Made by a program: the position numbers and the translations under genes. Shown piece after piece: positions 34,447 to 43,205 of a stretch of 64,000 bases of DNA; the stretch's first letter is position 1; each line of letters starts with the position of its first letter. Origin of the DNA: JALSRK01 sp964461995 (lineage in GTDB: Bacteria; Acidobacteriota; Terriglobia; Bryobacterales; Bryobacteraceae); the NCBI GenBank assembly GCA_964461995.1, contig CAYWXL010000007.1, positions 1 to 64,000 on the forward strand, in the 5' to 3' direction. The notes under the pieces are model-generated. The model saw nothing but the letters and a program-made list of their open reading frames with translations, searched no databases and had not been told where the DNA came from.

Positions 34447-36922
34447 GAATGATTCCGGACCGCCAGAGCTGACGCGTCCGGCGGAAAGCGCCGCCTCGGA
34501 GGCGGCCCGGGATCCTGAATACTGCGATGTCGCCCTGCCGGTCCCCCTGAACCGGCTCTTCACATACCGACTGCCGCTGACGCTCCGCCACCGGGTGCGG
34601 CCCGGCTCCCGGGTGCTAGTCCCTTTCGGGCCCCGGAAGCTGGCCGGCTTTGTCCTGGAGCTCCATCACCGTCCGCCGGAGGCCGAAGTCCGTGAGGCCC
34701 TGCGGCTACTCGACGAGGAGCCGGTCTTCGATGCCGAGCTGATGCGGCTGGGGCGGTGGATCGCCGAGTACTATTCGGCCCCGCTGGGTGAGGTGCTCCG
34801 GGCGATGGCTCCCTTGCAGGGTGACCTGCGGCGGGGAAAGCGCTACACATTGACGGACGCGGGCCGCGAAGCCGCCCGGCAGCTCTCGCTCGCCGGAGAC
34901 GAGGCGGACCCCGCGGTGGCGGTCCTCCGGATGCTGGAGGCCCGGCCGCTCACCGAGAACTGGATCAAGCAGAAAGTGCCGGGGGCCGCGGCGGCGCTTC
35001 GTTCCCTGCTCCGCCGGGGTCTCATCGAAGTGGAGCGGGTGCATGGGGTCCGGGATCCCTTGCGGGCGGCGGCGGCAAAGCTCCGGGTGGAGCTGCCGGC
35101 GCCCATCGAGGGGGTGAAGCTGAACAAGGCCGAGCGCGAGCTGACGGCCTACCTGGAACTGCATCCGGGCTCGCACAACCTGGGGGATCTCGAAGCGAAG
35201 ATAAAAAACGCCTCCCGGGCGGCGCGGAGTCTGGCCCGGCGGGGGCTGGTGCACCTGAAGCCGGAAGGCCCAGGGCTTCCGGAGGAGCCCAAGCGGCCTC
35301 GCCACCGGCTGAACCCTCACCAGCAGGCGGCCTGCGAGGCGATCCGCTCGTCGATCGAGGCGAGCACGTTTCAAACCTTTCTTCTTTATGGGGTCACCGG
35401 ATCGGGCAAGACCGAGGTCTATCTGCAGGCCATCGAGATGGCGCTGGCGCGAGGGCGGGGGGCTCTGTTGCTCGTACCCGAGATCGCGCTGACCCCGGCG
35501 GTGGCGGGTCAGTTCTACCACCGTTTCGGCGACCGGGTGGCCATTCTACACTCAGCGTTCTCCGATGCCGAGCGGGCGGATCAGTGGCGGCGCATCCGGT
35601 CCGGAGAAGCGGGCGTCGTGGTGGGCACGCGCTCGGCGGTCTTCGCCCCGGTGCGCGATCTTGGGCTGATCGTCGTGGATGAGGAGCATGACGCCAGCTA
35701 CAAGCAGGGGGAAACGCCGCGCTATCACGGCCGCGACGTCGCCATTGTCAGGGCGCAACAAGCAGGAGCGACGGTGGTGCTCGGCTCGGCCACGCCGAGC
35801 GTCGAGAGCCGCTTCAACGCCGAGCGTGGGCGGTTCCGGCTACTCGAGTTGCCGGAGCGGGTGGAGAAGCGGCCGATGGCCGACGTCGAGGTGGTGGACA
35901 TGCGCCAGGAGTTCCTGGAGACCCGCGAGCAGCGGGTCTTCTCGCGGCGCCTGGTGGAAGCGATCGAGGACCGGTTGGCGGCCGGCGAGCAGACGATGCT
36001 GCTGCTCAACCGGCGCGGCTTTTCCAGCTTCGTCGCCTGCCGGGCGTGCGGAGAGCGGATTCAATGCCGCGACTGCGCCGTAACGCTGACTTATCACCGG
36101 CGCGACCGGCGCCTGCTGTGCCACTACTGCAACTACGCCGCGCCGGTGCCCTCGCGCTGCCCGGCTTGCGATAGCGAGTACATCTATTTCGTCGGCTACG
36201 GCTCCGAGCGGGTGGAAGAGGAGCTGCGGCGCCATTTCCCGAAAGCGCGGGTGGCGCGGATGGACCGTGATACGGTCACCAGCAGACGGGCCTTCGAGGC
36301 GATCCTCTACGGGTTCCGGGCGGGCGAGTACGACATCCTGACCGGCACCCAGATGATCGCCAAGGGCCATGACATCCCGAACGTGACGCTGGTGGGCGTG
36401 GTTTCGGCCGACATCGGGCTGGCGCTGCCGGACTTTCGGGCCGCGGAGAGGACCTTCCAGCTTCTCACCCAGGCTGCAGGCCGGGCGGGGCGAGGCGAAA
36501 GCCCGGGGCAGGTCATCATTCAAACCCTGAACCCGGATCACTACGCGATCCAGTGCGCCGCGGCGCAGGATTACGGGGCTTTCTACGAAAAGGAAATCCA
36601 TTTCCGGCGCCTCATGCGGTACCCTCCATACAGCGCCCTGGCGACCGTTCTGCTACGGTCTCAGCAGCAGCTCGAAGCCCACCGCATGGCGGCCGAGCTG
36701 GCGCTGCTGTTGAACCCGCCGCCGCGCGAATTGAAAGTGCTGGGACCGGCCGAAGCGCCGGTGCCGCGGCTGAAACGCGAGTACCGGTATCAGATCCTCA
36801 TCAAGGCGGCGAGCCGCAAGGTCTTGCGAGAACACTTGCAGCGGCTGCGCGAGCACGCGGCAGGGCATGGCTGGCCGCCGGCCGGGCTCGTCGTCGATGT
36901 GGATCCGGTAAGCTTGCTTTAA
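34433..36922 (+). CDS. priA: Primosomal protein N' (replication restart helicase)
   Basis: This 829-residue 3'-to-5' DNA helicase reloads the replisome at stalled forks. The N-terminal 3'-DNA-binding domain has LFTYRLP; Walker A is VTGSGKTEVY (near residue 320), Walker B/DEAH is VVDEEHD, and GTQMIAKGHDIPNVTLV and QAAGRAGRG are helicase motifs. The zinc region has four CxxC pairs (CRAC, CRDC, CHYC, CPAC; residues ~535-585). Length is slightly above E. coli PriA (732). The start overlaps xylB, so translation is probably coupled. An extra ~27 residues precede the conserved domain and the start could lie a little further in. Confidence 0.96.
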   Translation: MACAENDSGPPELTRPAESAASEAARDPEYCDVALPVPLNRLFTYRLPLTLRHRVRPGSRVLVPFGPRKLAGFVLELHHRPPEAEVREALRLLDEEPVFDAELMRLGRWIAEYYSAPLGEVLRAMAPLQGDLRRGKRYTLTDAGREAARQLSLAGDEADPAVAVLRMLEARPLTENWIKQKVPGAAAALRSLLRRGLIEVERVHGVRDPLRAAAAKLRVELPAPIEGVKLNKAERELTAYLELHPGSHNLGDLEAKIKNASRAARSLARRGLVHLKPEGPGLPEEPKRPRHRLNPHQQAACEAIRSSIEASTFQTFLLYGVTGSGKTEVYLQAIEMALARGRGALLLVPEIALTPAVAGQFYHRFGDRVAILHSAFSDAERADQWRRIRSGEAGVVVGTRSAVFAPVRDLGLIVVDEEHDASYKQGETPRYHGRDVAIVRAQQAGATVVLGSATPSVESRFNAERGRFRLLELPERVEKRPMADVEVVDMRQEFLETREQRVFSRRLVEAIEDRLAAGEQTMLLLNRRGFSSFVACRACGERIQCRDCAVTLTYHRRDRRLLCHYCNYAAPVPSRCPACDSEYIYFVGYGSERVEEELRRHFPKARVARMDRDTVTSRRAFEAILYGFRAGEYDILTGTQMIAKGHDIPNVTLVGVVSADIGLALPDFRAAERTFQLLTQAAGRAGRGESPGQVIIQTLNPDHYAIQCAAAQDYGAFYEKEIHFRRLMRYPPYSALATVLLRSQQQLEAHRMAAELALLLNPPPRELKVLGPAEAPVPRLKREYRYQILIKAASRKVLREHLQRLREHAAGHGWPPAGLVVDVDPVSLL

Positions 36923-36930
36923 CGAACGAA

Positions 36931-37527
36931 ATGGACGAAGCTGCGGCGGTTGAGTGGAATCTCCGGCCTGCTCCCAAGGACGCGCCCCGCGACGTCATTC
37001 CTTTCCAGATCACCCAACCTGGGCGGCTGTACGAAGGGCTGAAACCCCTGCCGGTGGTCGTGCTACTCGATAATATCCGGAGCTTGTACAACGTGGGGTC
37101 TTTCTTCCGGGCGGCGGACGGAGCGGGCATCGAGCGGCTGATCCTGGCGGGGATCACGGGGCGGCCGCCACACAAGTCGATCGAGAAGACGGCCCTGGGG
37201 GCGCAGGAGGCGGTTGCCTGGGAGCACCACTGGGACCCAGTCCCGCGCCTTGAGGAGCTGCGGGCCGCAGGTTATGAGGTGGCGGCGGTGGAGACGGCGG
37301 TGCACGCGGTGGACCTCTATGACTGGCGGCCCGCGTTCCCCGTCTGCGTGGTGTTCGGTAACGAGGTGGAAGGGATTCGGAAGCAGATCCTCGAGCGGTG
37401 CGATACGTTCGTGCGGATCCCGATGCTGGGCGTGAAACAATCGCTCAATGTGGCCACCGCCGGCGGGGTGGTGCTCTACGAACTGCTGCGGAAGTACCGC
37501 CGCTTGTCGGAGAATGCGGGGATATGA
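36931..37527 (+). CDS. SpoU/TrmH-family RNA 2'-O-methyltransferase
   Basis: A 198-residue SPOUT methyltransferase that methylates ribose 2'-OH in tRNA or rRNA using SAM. LDNIRSLYNVGSFFRAAD is motif 1, VFGNEVEGI motif 2 and IPMLGVKQSLNVATAGGVVLYE motif 3 with the knotted SAM site. It is a minimal version without the extra N-terminal RNA-binding domain. ATG 36931 lies 8 bases after the priA stop; the frame is open upstream within priA but that is only overlap. Its stop overlaps the ATG of the gamma-glutamyltransferase gene. Confidence 0.92.
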   Translation: MDEAAAVEWNLRPAPKDAPRDVIPFQITQPGRLYEGLKPLPVVVLLDNIRSLYNVGSFFRAADGAGIERLILAGITGRPPHKSIEKTALGAQEAVAWEHHWDPVPRLEELRAAGYEVAAVETAVHAVDLYDWRPAFPVCVVFGNEVEGIRKQILERCDTFVRIPMLGVKQSLNVATAGGVVLYELLRKYRRLSENAGI

Positions 37528-39317
37528 ACTGGCGACGGATCCTGCTCCCAGCCGGCGCCGCAGCGGCGTTGGCCATGGCGGCCTCCGCGCAAACGGCGCG
37601 GACGATGTTCCCTGCCGTACGCGGTATGCGGGAGATGGTGGGGGCGGCGAACAATTTCGAAGTCGAAGCCGGATTCCGGATGCTGGCGGCGGGCGGAAAC
37701 GCCGTGGACGCGGGCGTGGCCGCAGTCCTGGCGGCGGCGGTCACCGAGCAGTCGCGCTTCGGGCTGGGCGGCGAGATGCCGCTGCTCGTCAAGATGAAGG
37801 GCAAGAGGGTCGTTCTGATCAGCGGCGTGGGCACGGCTCCTTCCGGGGCTACGGCGGACTTCTACCGGCGGCGGAGTCCAGAGCCGTGGGAGAAAGGAGA
37901 AGAAAAAATCCCGCCGATTCCATCGATCGGGATCCGGGCGGCGGTCGTGCCGGGCGTTTTCGGCGGACTGATCCTGGCGTTGGAGAAGTTCGGAACCATG
38001 TCGTTTGCCGCAGTGGCAGCCCCGGCGATCGAGTACGCCGAGGGGTTCCCGCTGCCGGAGGAATTTGCGCGGTTCCTGAAGCGGGACCAGGAGATCCTCG
38101 AGCTGTGGCCGGCGTCCTGGAAGTTCTACTACCCCAATGGCCGCCCGCCGCAAGCCGGCGAGGTGGTCCGCTACAAACGGCTCGCCCGCACGCTGTCCGA
38201 GCTGGTGAAGGCCGAGCGGCGGGCGAGGGGTTCGCGGGCGCAGAAGCTGCGGGCGGTGAGAGACTATTTCTACAAAGGCAAGATCGCCAGAAAGATCGCG
38301 GCGTTCTCGAAAGCGAACGGAGGGCTGCTCACCTACGAGGATCTCGCCGGGTTCCGCGCCTCCCTCGAGAAGCCCGTCTCGACCACCTACCGCGGCTACA
38401 CGATCTACAAGCCCGGATTCTGGAGCCAGGGGCCGGTCCTGCTCCAGGCGCTGAACATCCTGGAGGGATTCGACCTGCAGGAGATGGGGCACAACTCTAC
38501 GCAATATCTGCACACCATCGTCGAGGCTCTCAAGCTGGCGATGGCTGACCGGGACCGCTATTACGGGGATCCGAAGTTCGCCGAGATCCCGGCGAAGCGG
38601 CTCCTCTCGAAAGAGTACGCGGCCGGGCGGCGGCGGCTGATCGACCCGGAAGCGGCCTCGATGGAGCACCGGCCGGGGCCGCTGGGACCGCCGCTGGATC
38701 TCTCGTCGAGGGGCGACAGGCCGGTTGCCGAAGGTTGGGTGTCGGATACGACCTGCGTGAACGTCGTCGATCGCCACGGCAACGTCTTCTCGGCGACTCC
38801 TTCGGGGGCGTGGCTGCCGTCGGTGATCGCCGGGGACACCGGAATTCCGCTGAGCACGCGGCTCCAATCGTTCGTGCTCACGCCGGGCCACCCGAACCTG
38901 CTCGAGCCGGGCAAGCGGCCGCGGATCACGCTCAGCCCGACCGTCGTCGCCCGCGGCGGCAAGCCGCTACTGATCATGTCCACTCCGGGCGGGGACAACC
39001 AGGACCAAGCTAGCCTGCAGGTGCTGCTGAACATCATTGAGTTCGGCATGACGCCCCAGCAGGCGGTGGAAGCGCCCCGGGTGCAGTCCTACCATCTGTA
39101 CAGTTCCTTCGGCGCGCACACGTTCTCCTCCGGCAAGCTGGCGGTTGAGGAGCGGATCCCGCTGGAAGTGGCAGAGGAACTAAAGGAGCTGGGCCACCGG
39201 GTGGAGCTGCGCGGCCCATGGAGCAATTCGGCCTCGCCGACCGTGATCCTACTCCGTGGGGGCGCACTTCATGGAGCGGCCGACCCGCGCCGGGCCCGGT
39301 TCATTTTCGGTCGTTGA
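37524..39317 (+). CDS. Gamma-glutamyltransferase family protein (exported)
   Basis: A 597-residue Ntn-hydrolase precursor with a signal peptide (LLPAGAAAALAMAASAQ). Self-cleavage should occur before Thr409 in SDTTCVNVVD, making large and small subunits; STPGGDNQDQ supplies the conserved Gly-Gly loop and RLQSFVLTPGHPN the family spacer. It hydrolyses or transfers gamma-glutamyl groups such as that of glutathione, or acts on related acyl amides. One difference: the usual Thr-Thr-His of the small-subunit start is Thr-Thr-Cys. ATG 37524 overlaps the methyltransferase stop (ATGA). It is the last gene of the ROK-xylB-priA run. Confidence 0.9.
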   Translation: MNWRRILLPAGAAAALAMAASAQTARTMFPAVRGMREMVGAANNFEVEAGFRMLAAGGNAVDAGVAAVLAAAVTEQSRFGLGGEMPLLVKMKGKRVVLISGVGTAPSGATADFYRRRSPEPWEKGEEKIPPIPSIGIRAAVVPGVFGGLILALEKFGTMSFAAVAAPAIEYAEGFPLPEEFARFLKRDQEILELWPASWKFYYPNGRPPQAGEVVRYKRLARTLSELVKAERRARGSRAQKLRAVRDYFYKGKIARKIAAFSKANGGLLTYEDLAGFRASLEKPVSTTYRGYTIYKPGFWSQGPVLLQALNILEGFDLQEMGHNSTQYLHTIVEALKLAMADRDRYYGDPKFAEIPAKRLLSKEYAAGRRRLIDPEAASMEHRPGPLGPPLDLSSRGDRPVAEGWVSDTTCVNVVDRHGNVFSATPSGAWLPSVIAGDTGIPLSTRLQSFVLTPGHPNLLEPGKRPRITLSPTVVARGGKPLLIMSTPGGDNQDQASLQVLLNIIEFGMTPQQAVEAPRVQSYHLYSSFGAHTFSSGKLAVEERIPLEVAEELKELGHRVELRGPWSNSASPTVILLRGGALHGAADPRRARFIFGR

Positions 39318-39678
39318 GCCGCTACGGGGGACGCGGCAGCGGGCTCAGGGGCGGTAACGTCCGGACCGAAAGTGGCGGGGCGGCTGTCGGGGATTTCCCC
39401 GTTCCGGAATCTGGACTATCGCGATCGGGATAGGGCAAGCTAAGCGGTTTCCCTGTGGAATTTTCTTCCAACCGGAGCTGGCGATATGGAAATAATTTCA
39501 CACCCGCACACTTGGGCCGAAAGGCTTGGCCGACCCCACCGCCGGCTCCATCTGCCAGCATTCTTGAGGTCTTTGGTCTGAGCGGGCGGGTGTGCCCAGT
39601 TGTCGAATTGCCAGGAGTGGAAATTAACGTGCACCAGCTACTGCAAGGATGCATCTACTCAACTTAGGGAAACAGATC
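39318..39678. other. Long upstream region of the DUF5666-repeat gene
   Basis: About 360 bases without a supported gene and with noticeably lower GC from 39440 on. TAATTT near 39491 is a weak -10 candidate. A short GGCC-GAAA-GGCT hairpin lies near 39515-39530. I do not recognise a known riboswitch. Confidence 0.45.
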
Positions 39679-42267
39679 ATGAGACGACTGGGAATAGGAA
39701 TACTGGCTCTCGCGCTGGGCCTGGCAACGGTTGCGTGGGCGGGAGATGACGAGAGCAACGATAAAGTCGAGTTTTATGGCTTGATTCAAGAGATGTCGGC
39801 CTCGACGTGGGTCGTGGGTTCACGAACGGTCCACTTGACCAACGGTACCGAGCTGGAACAGGACCACGGCCCGCTGGAAGTCGGGGCCTGCGCCAAGGTG
39901 GAGGGCTGGCCGCAGACTGACGGTTCGGTGGTGGCATCCAGCATCGAATCGAAGGAGATGGAGAAGTGCGGAACGAGCGGTCCGGGAGCCGGTGCGGAAT
40001 TCAAGCTTACGGGCCTCGTGGAAACGATGCCCTCGGGGGGTACCGCCGGCGTCTGGACGATCGCCGGCGAGGCGATTACGGTAGTCGAGTCCACCCGGCT
40101 GAAGACGGAGCACGGACCGTTCCAGGTTGGCGCTTGCGTCAAAGTCGAGGGTGTGGAGACGGCCGATGGGGCCAAGCAGGCCAGGGAGATGGAGACGGAG
40201 AACCCGGGCAAGTGCGGAGGGAGCCAACCGGGCGATGATTCGAGCTCGGACGATTCAGCTGACTCGTCGGACGATTCCAGCGATACCGGCGAGACCGACT
40301 CGGGCGACGATTCCAGCGGCTCCGATCATTCGCTGACGGGCCAGGTGAAGTTCGATGGCTTCATCGATCAGATGCCGGCCGAAGGCCTGCTCGGTGAGTG
40401 GCTCATTGCGGGCCGCACGGTGATCGTGGACGCCACGACGAAGCTGGAGACCGACTACGGGCAGTTTGCCCCGGCGGCCTGTGTGGAGGTGAAGGGCCAG
40501 GTCGTCAGCGACGCCGGCGCCATCCAGGCCAAGGAGATCGAGACGCAGCGGCCGGGCAAGTGTGACGCCGGGATGGGCGCGGCCCAGATGGAGTTTTACG
40601 GCACGGTGGAGAGCTTGCCCGACGGCGGCGAACTGATCGGGGATTGGACGGTGGATGGCACGACCGTTCATGTCTTCGCCACGACCAAGGTCGAGCAGGA
40701 GCACGGGCCGGTGGCGGTGGGCTCCTGTGTCGAGGTGAAGGGTCAGGCGCAAGCCGACGGGAGCATTGACGCCGAAAAAATTGAAGTGAAGTCTTCGGCG
40801 GGCGGTTGCTCCTCGGGGGATCCCAGCCGGGATGACAAGGTCTCCTTCTACGGGCTGGTGCAGGAAGTCCCCTCCGGAACGATCTATGGAGAATGGCGGA
40901 TCGGCGGGCGCACGGTGGTTGTCGATCAGTCCACGGAGGTCGATTTGGACGGCATGATTCCGCAGCCGAACTCTTGCGTGGAAGTGGACGGCCGGCTCCT
41001 GAGTGACGGGGCGGTGCTGGCCCGCGAGATCGACCGCCAGGATTCGGCAGAGAAGTGCGGTATGGGCGCCGGAGCCGGCTCGATGGATTTCTACGGCATC
41101 ATCGAGGCCTTGCCCGACGCTCCGGGCCTGGTAGGCCACTGGACGGTCAGCGGCCAGACGGTCACCGTGACGGAGATGACCAAGCTCGAGGCCGAGTACG
41201 GCCCGTTCGAGGCCGGCGCGTGCGTCGAGGTCGAAGGGACGCTGCAGACCGACGGCTCTCTGGCTTCCTACGAGATCGAAACCAAGCCCATGTCCAAGTG
41301 CACGCCGGGAGCTCCGGGCGAGGACTCCGGCCTGTTCAAGCTCGAGGGAATCGTTACCTCGGCTCCCGGCACTCCCAACCACGTTGGGACCTGGGAGATT
41401 GCCGGCTGGCCGGTGATCGTGACCGCGGCGACGGTGATCGACCAGGAGCACGGCCCGCTGCAAACCGGCTCCTGCGTCGAGGTCTACGGGCGGCTGAACG
41501 ACACCGGCGAGGTCGAGGCGACGAAGATCGAAGTCGAATCGGCGTCCGGCGCCTGTGTCTCGTCGAACGGGGCGCGGCATGCCGCTACGCTGGACGATGG
41601 TCCGGTGAGCCCGGGAACGATCGTCTCGTTGTTCGGCTTCGGCATCGGCCCCGGCGTGCCGGCGACGGCGATGCCTGAGAACGGCGTCTTCCCGACGGCT
41701 CTGGCCGACACCCGGGTGCTGTTCGACGGCCATCCGGCGCCGGTGCTCTACGCCTCGCAGAACCAGATCAACGTGATCGTCCCGAAGGCCGTCGAGGACA
41801 AGAGCGAGACCCACGTCCAGGTGGAGTACGCCGGGGTGTGGTCCAACGTGCTCACCTTGCCGGTGCAGCCGGTGGCTCCGGGTCTGTTCACTCTTACCGG
41901 GACCGGCCGCGGACAGGCAGCGGCGCTGAACTACGACGACGGCGCCTACACGCTGAACGGTCCGGACAATCCGGTGGAGCGGGGCGACATCCTGGTGCTC
42001 TACGCCACCGGCATCGGCCCGGCGGGCCCGGTGGACGGCCAGGTGGTGACCACGCCGCAACCGCTGGAAGGCGTCCAGGTGACGGTCCTGATCGGCGGCA
42101 AGCAGGCTCGGGTGCTTTACGCCGGCTCGGCTCCGGGCATCGTCTCCGGGGTGGTGCAGCTCAACGTGGTGGTCCCCGAGGATGCGCCGAAGGGCGCCTC
42201 GGTGGAGATCCGCGTGGAGATCGACGGGGAGGCGACGCCCGGCGGGGTGACGGTGGCCGTCGAGTAG
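39679..42267 (+). CDS. Secreted protein with seven DUF5666-like repeats and a TIGR03437 C-terminal domain
   Basis: An 862-residue exported protein. ATG 39679 (MRRLGIGILALALG, signal peptide ending WAG) follows AGGGAAA; an earlier in-frame ATG at 39649 is less likely. Seven units of ~75 residues follow, each with an FYG(L/I)(I/V) strand, a GxWTIxGxTVxV strand, a TKLExEHGP loop and CVEVxG, and each ending in KC or GC. A Ser/Asp-rich acidic linker separates units 2 and 3. After the repeats a TIGR03437 domain (ATLDDGPVSPGTIVSLFGFG) closes the protein. Each unit has two Cys, suggesting one disulfide per repeat. Probably an extracellular or surface protein; function unknown. Confidence 0.85.
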   Translation: MRRLGIGILALALGLATVAWAGDDESNDKVEFYGLIQEMSASTWVVGSRTVHLTNGTELEQDHGPLEVGACAKVEGWPQTDGSVVASSIESKEMEKCGTSGPGAGAEFKLTGLVETMPSGGTAGVWTIAGEAITVVESTRLKTEHGPFQVGACVKVEGVETADGAKQAREMETENPGKCGGSQPGDDSSSDDSADSSDDSSDTGETDSGDDSSGSDHSLTGQVKFDGFIDQMPAEGLLGEWLIAGRTVIVDATTKLETDYGQFAPAACVEVKGQVVSDAGAIQAKEIETQRPGKCDAGMGAAQMEFYGTVESLPDGGELIGDWTVDGTTVHVFATTKVEQEHGPVAVGSCVEVKGQAQADGSIDAEKIEVKSSAGGCSSGDPSRDDKVSFYGLVQEVPSGTIYGEWRIGGRTVVVDQSTEVDLDGMIPQPNSCVEVDGRLLSDGAVLAREIDRQDSAEKCGMGAGAGSMDFYGIIEALPDAPGLVGHWTVSGQTVTVTEMTKLEAEYGPFEAGACVEVEGTLQTDGSLASYEIETKPMSKCTPGAPGEDSGLFKLEGIVTSAPGTPNHVGTWEIAGWPVIVTAATVIDQEHGPLQTGSCVEVYGRLNDTGEVEATKIEVESASGACVSSNGARHAATLDDGPVSPGTIVSLFGFGIGPGVPATAMPENGVFPTALADTRVLFDGHPAPVLYASQNQINVIVPKAVEDKSETHVQVEYAGVWSNVLTLPVQPVAPGLFTLTGTGRGQAAALNYDDGAYTLNGPDNPVERGDILVLYATGIGPAGPVDGQVVTTPQPLEGVQVTVLIGGKQARVLYAGSAPGIVSGVVQLNVVVPEDAPKGASVEIRVEIDGEATPGGVTVAVE
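39760..41560 (+). repeat. Seven tandem DUF5666-like coding repeats
   Basis: Repeats of about 225 bases, diverged at both DNA and protein level, so the array is old rather than a recent expansion. Conserved positions are the first FYG-like strand, the TKLE loop, CVEVxG and the closing Cys. Units 1-2 and 3-7 are split by a ~40-codon Ser/Asp linker. Confidence 0.8.
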
Positions 42268-42299
42268 GCAATCGGGCGCTCGGAAGCAGCAAGTCCAAC

Positions 42300-42353
42300 G
42301 GCCGGAGTCCAGGGGCCAGCCCCCGGGCTCCGGCCCTCTGTTTTCTGTTCTTT
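42300..42353 (+). terminator. Rho-independent terminator after the DUF5666-repeat gene
   Basis: GGCCGGAG (42300-42307) pairs perfectly with CTCCGGCC (42328-42335), with further GC pairing inside, and is followed by a T-rich tract (CTCTGTTTTCTGTTCTTT). It separates the large secreted-protein gene from the MNT/HEPN pair. Confidence 0.85.
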
Positions 42354-42400
42354 GATGCCGCGCCCGGCGGTCGCCGCGAATCCGGACGGGTCGAACGCCG

Positions 42401-42409
42401 TGTTATCCT
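42401..42409 (+). promoter_or_regulatory. Extended -10 box (TGTTATCCT), leaderless type
   Basis: TG-T-TATCCT ends 8 bases before ATG 42418 and there is no Shine-Dalgarno between them. It lies just after the terminator of the previous gene, as expected for an independent promoter. Confidence 0.45.
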
Positions 42410-42417
42410 CTTCGCGT

Positions 42418-42723
42418 ATGCCAGCGGTCCAAGAGCACCCGGATCTGGCCAAGGCGCGGCAGATCGTCCTCGACGCGCTCAAAGGCCTTCCGGCGAAGGT
42501 CTACCTGTTCGGCTCGTGGGCGCGGGGCGAGCAGCGCCACTACTCGGACATCGACGTGGCGATCCTGGCCGACGGTCCGGTTCCCGCCCAGTTGTTCGTC
42601 GAGCTCCAAGAACGGCTGGAGAACAGCGACATCCTCTACCCGGTGGATCTGGTGGACCTCAACACGGCCCCGCGCTCGCTGCGGGAGCGGGTGCTCGAGG
42701 AGGGCGTGCTGTGGAGCGAGTGA
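42418..42723 (+). CDS. MNT-type minimal nucleotidyltransferase (antitoxin-like)
   Basis: A 101-residue minimal nucleotidyltransferase. FGSWARGEQRHYSDIDVAI contains the GSxxxG and DxD signature of the fold. In MNT/HEPN modules such proteins transfer AMP onto the HEPN partner and so neutralise its RNase activity. ATG 42418 is placed 8 bases after an extended -10 box; the frame is open back to 42352 but that runs into the terminator. Its 3' end overlaps the HEPN start by 13 bases and carries the partner's strong Shine-Dalgarno, so the two are translationally coupled. Confidence 0.88.
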   Translation: MPAVQEHPDLAKARQIVLDALKGLPAKVYLFGSWARGEQRHYSDIDVAILADGPVPAQLFVELQERLENSDILYPVDLVDLNTAPRSLRERVLEEGVLWSE

Positions 42724-43118
42724 AGGAGCGGTTGCGCATGGCGCGGCGGGTCCTCGAAACACTGTTCGCCGCTTTGAAGGAGCCGAAGAGCGACATCGCC
42801 CGTGATGCGGCGATCCAGCGCTTCGAATACTCCTTCGAGACGGCGTGGAAGGCTGCTCAGGTTTTCCTGGGGATGGTCGAAAACCTGCCGGTGGCCTCGC
42901 CGGGGGCGGCGATCCGGGCGTGTTTCCGGACGGGCCTGCTGAGCGAAGACGAAGCGCGACGAATGTTCGAGGTTGCCCGGGACCGCAACCTCACTGTCCA
43001 TACTTACAACGAAGAGCTGGCCGAGGAGATCTTCGCAAGGCTGCCCGGACACGCGGCGATTCTTGCGGAGTGGCTGACCCGGCTGGAGGAGCGTGTCTCG
43101 CAAGACGTTGGCGGCTGA
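42711..43118 (+). CDS. HEPN-family partner of the MNT protein (HI0074-type, toxin-like)
   Basis: A 135-residue all-helical protein of the HI0074/nucleotidyltransferase-substrate-binding HEPN family. FEYSFETAWKAAQVFL and the RNLTVHTY block, which is the HEPN Rx4H catalytic motif, are both present. HEPN proteins with this motif are metal-independent RNases acting as toxins. GTG 42711 is chosen because GAGGAGG lies 6 bases upstream inside the MNT gene. The pair is a likely type II/VII toxin-antitoxin or stress module. Confidence 0.87.
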   Translation: MERVKERLRMARRVLETLFAALKEPKSDIARDAAIQRFEYSFETAWKAAQVFLGMVENLPVASPGAAIRACFRTGLLSEDEARRMFEVARDRNLTVHTYNEELAEEIFARLPGHAAILAEWLTRLEERVSQDVGG

Positions 43119-43189
43119 TGCGGCGTTTGCAGCAGGTCCGGCGCCCGCGGCGCACCGGTCTGATAAAACCGGGTAATCCTTGCCCTGCG

Positions 43190-43198
43190 TGTTATAAT
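43190..43198 (+). promoter_or_regulatory. Extended -10 promoter (TGTTATAAT) for the kamA-like gene
   Basis: TG-T-TATAAT is a perfect -10 hexamer with the TGn extension; no -35 is needed or seen. Transcription would begin near 43205, leaving a ~217-base leader before ATG 43422, in contrast with the leaderless promoters elsewhere. Confidence 0.7.
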
Positions 43199-43205
43199 TG
43201 GGCGT

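Noticed and set aside
39318..39678. c-di-GMP (GEMM) riboswitch before the DUF5666-repeat gene
   Set aside because: The CGAAAGG and CACAC stretches are suggestive, but the conserved GEMM helices and tetraloop receptor are not present in order.
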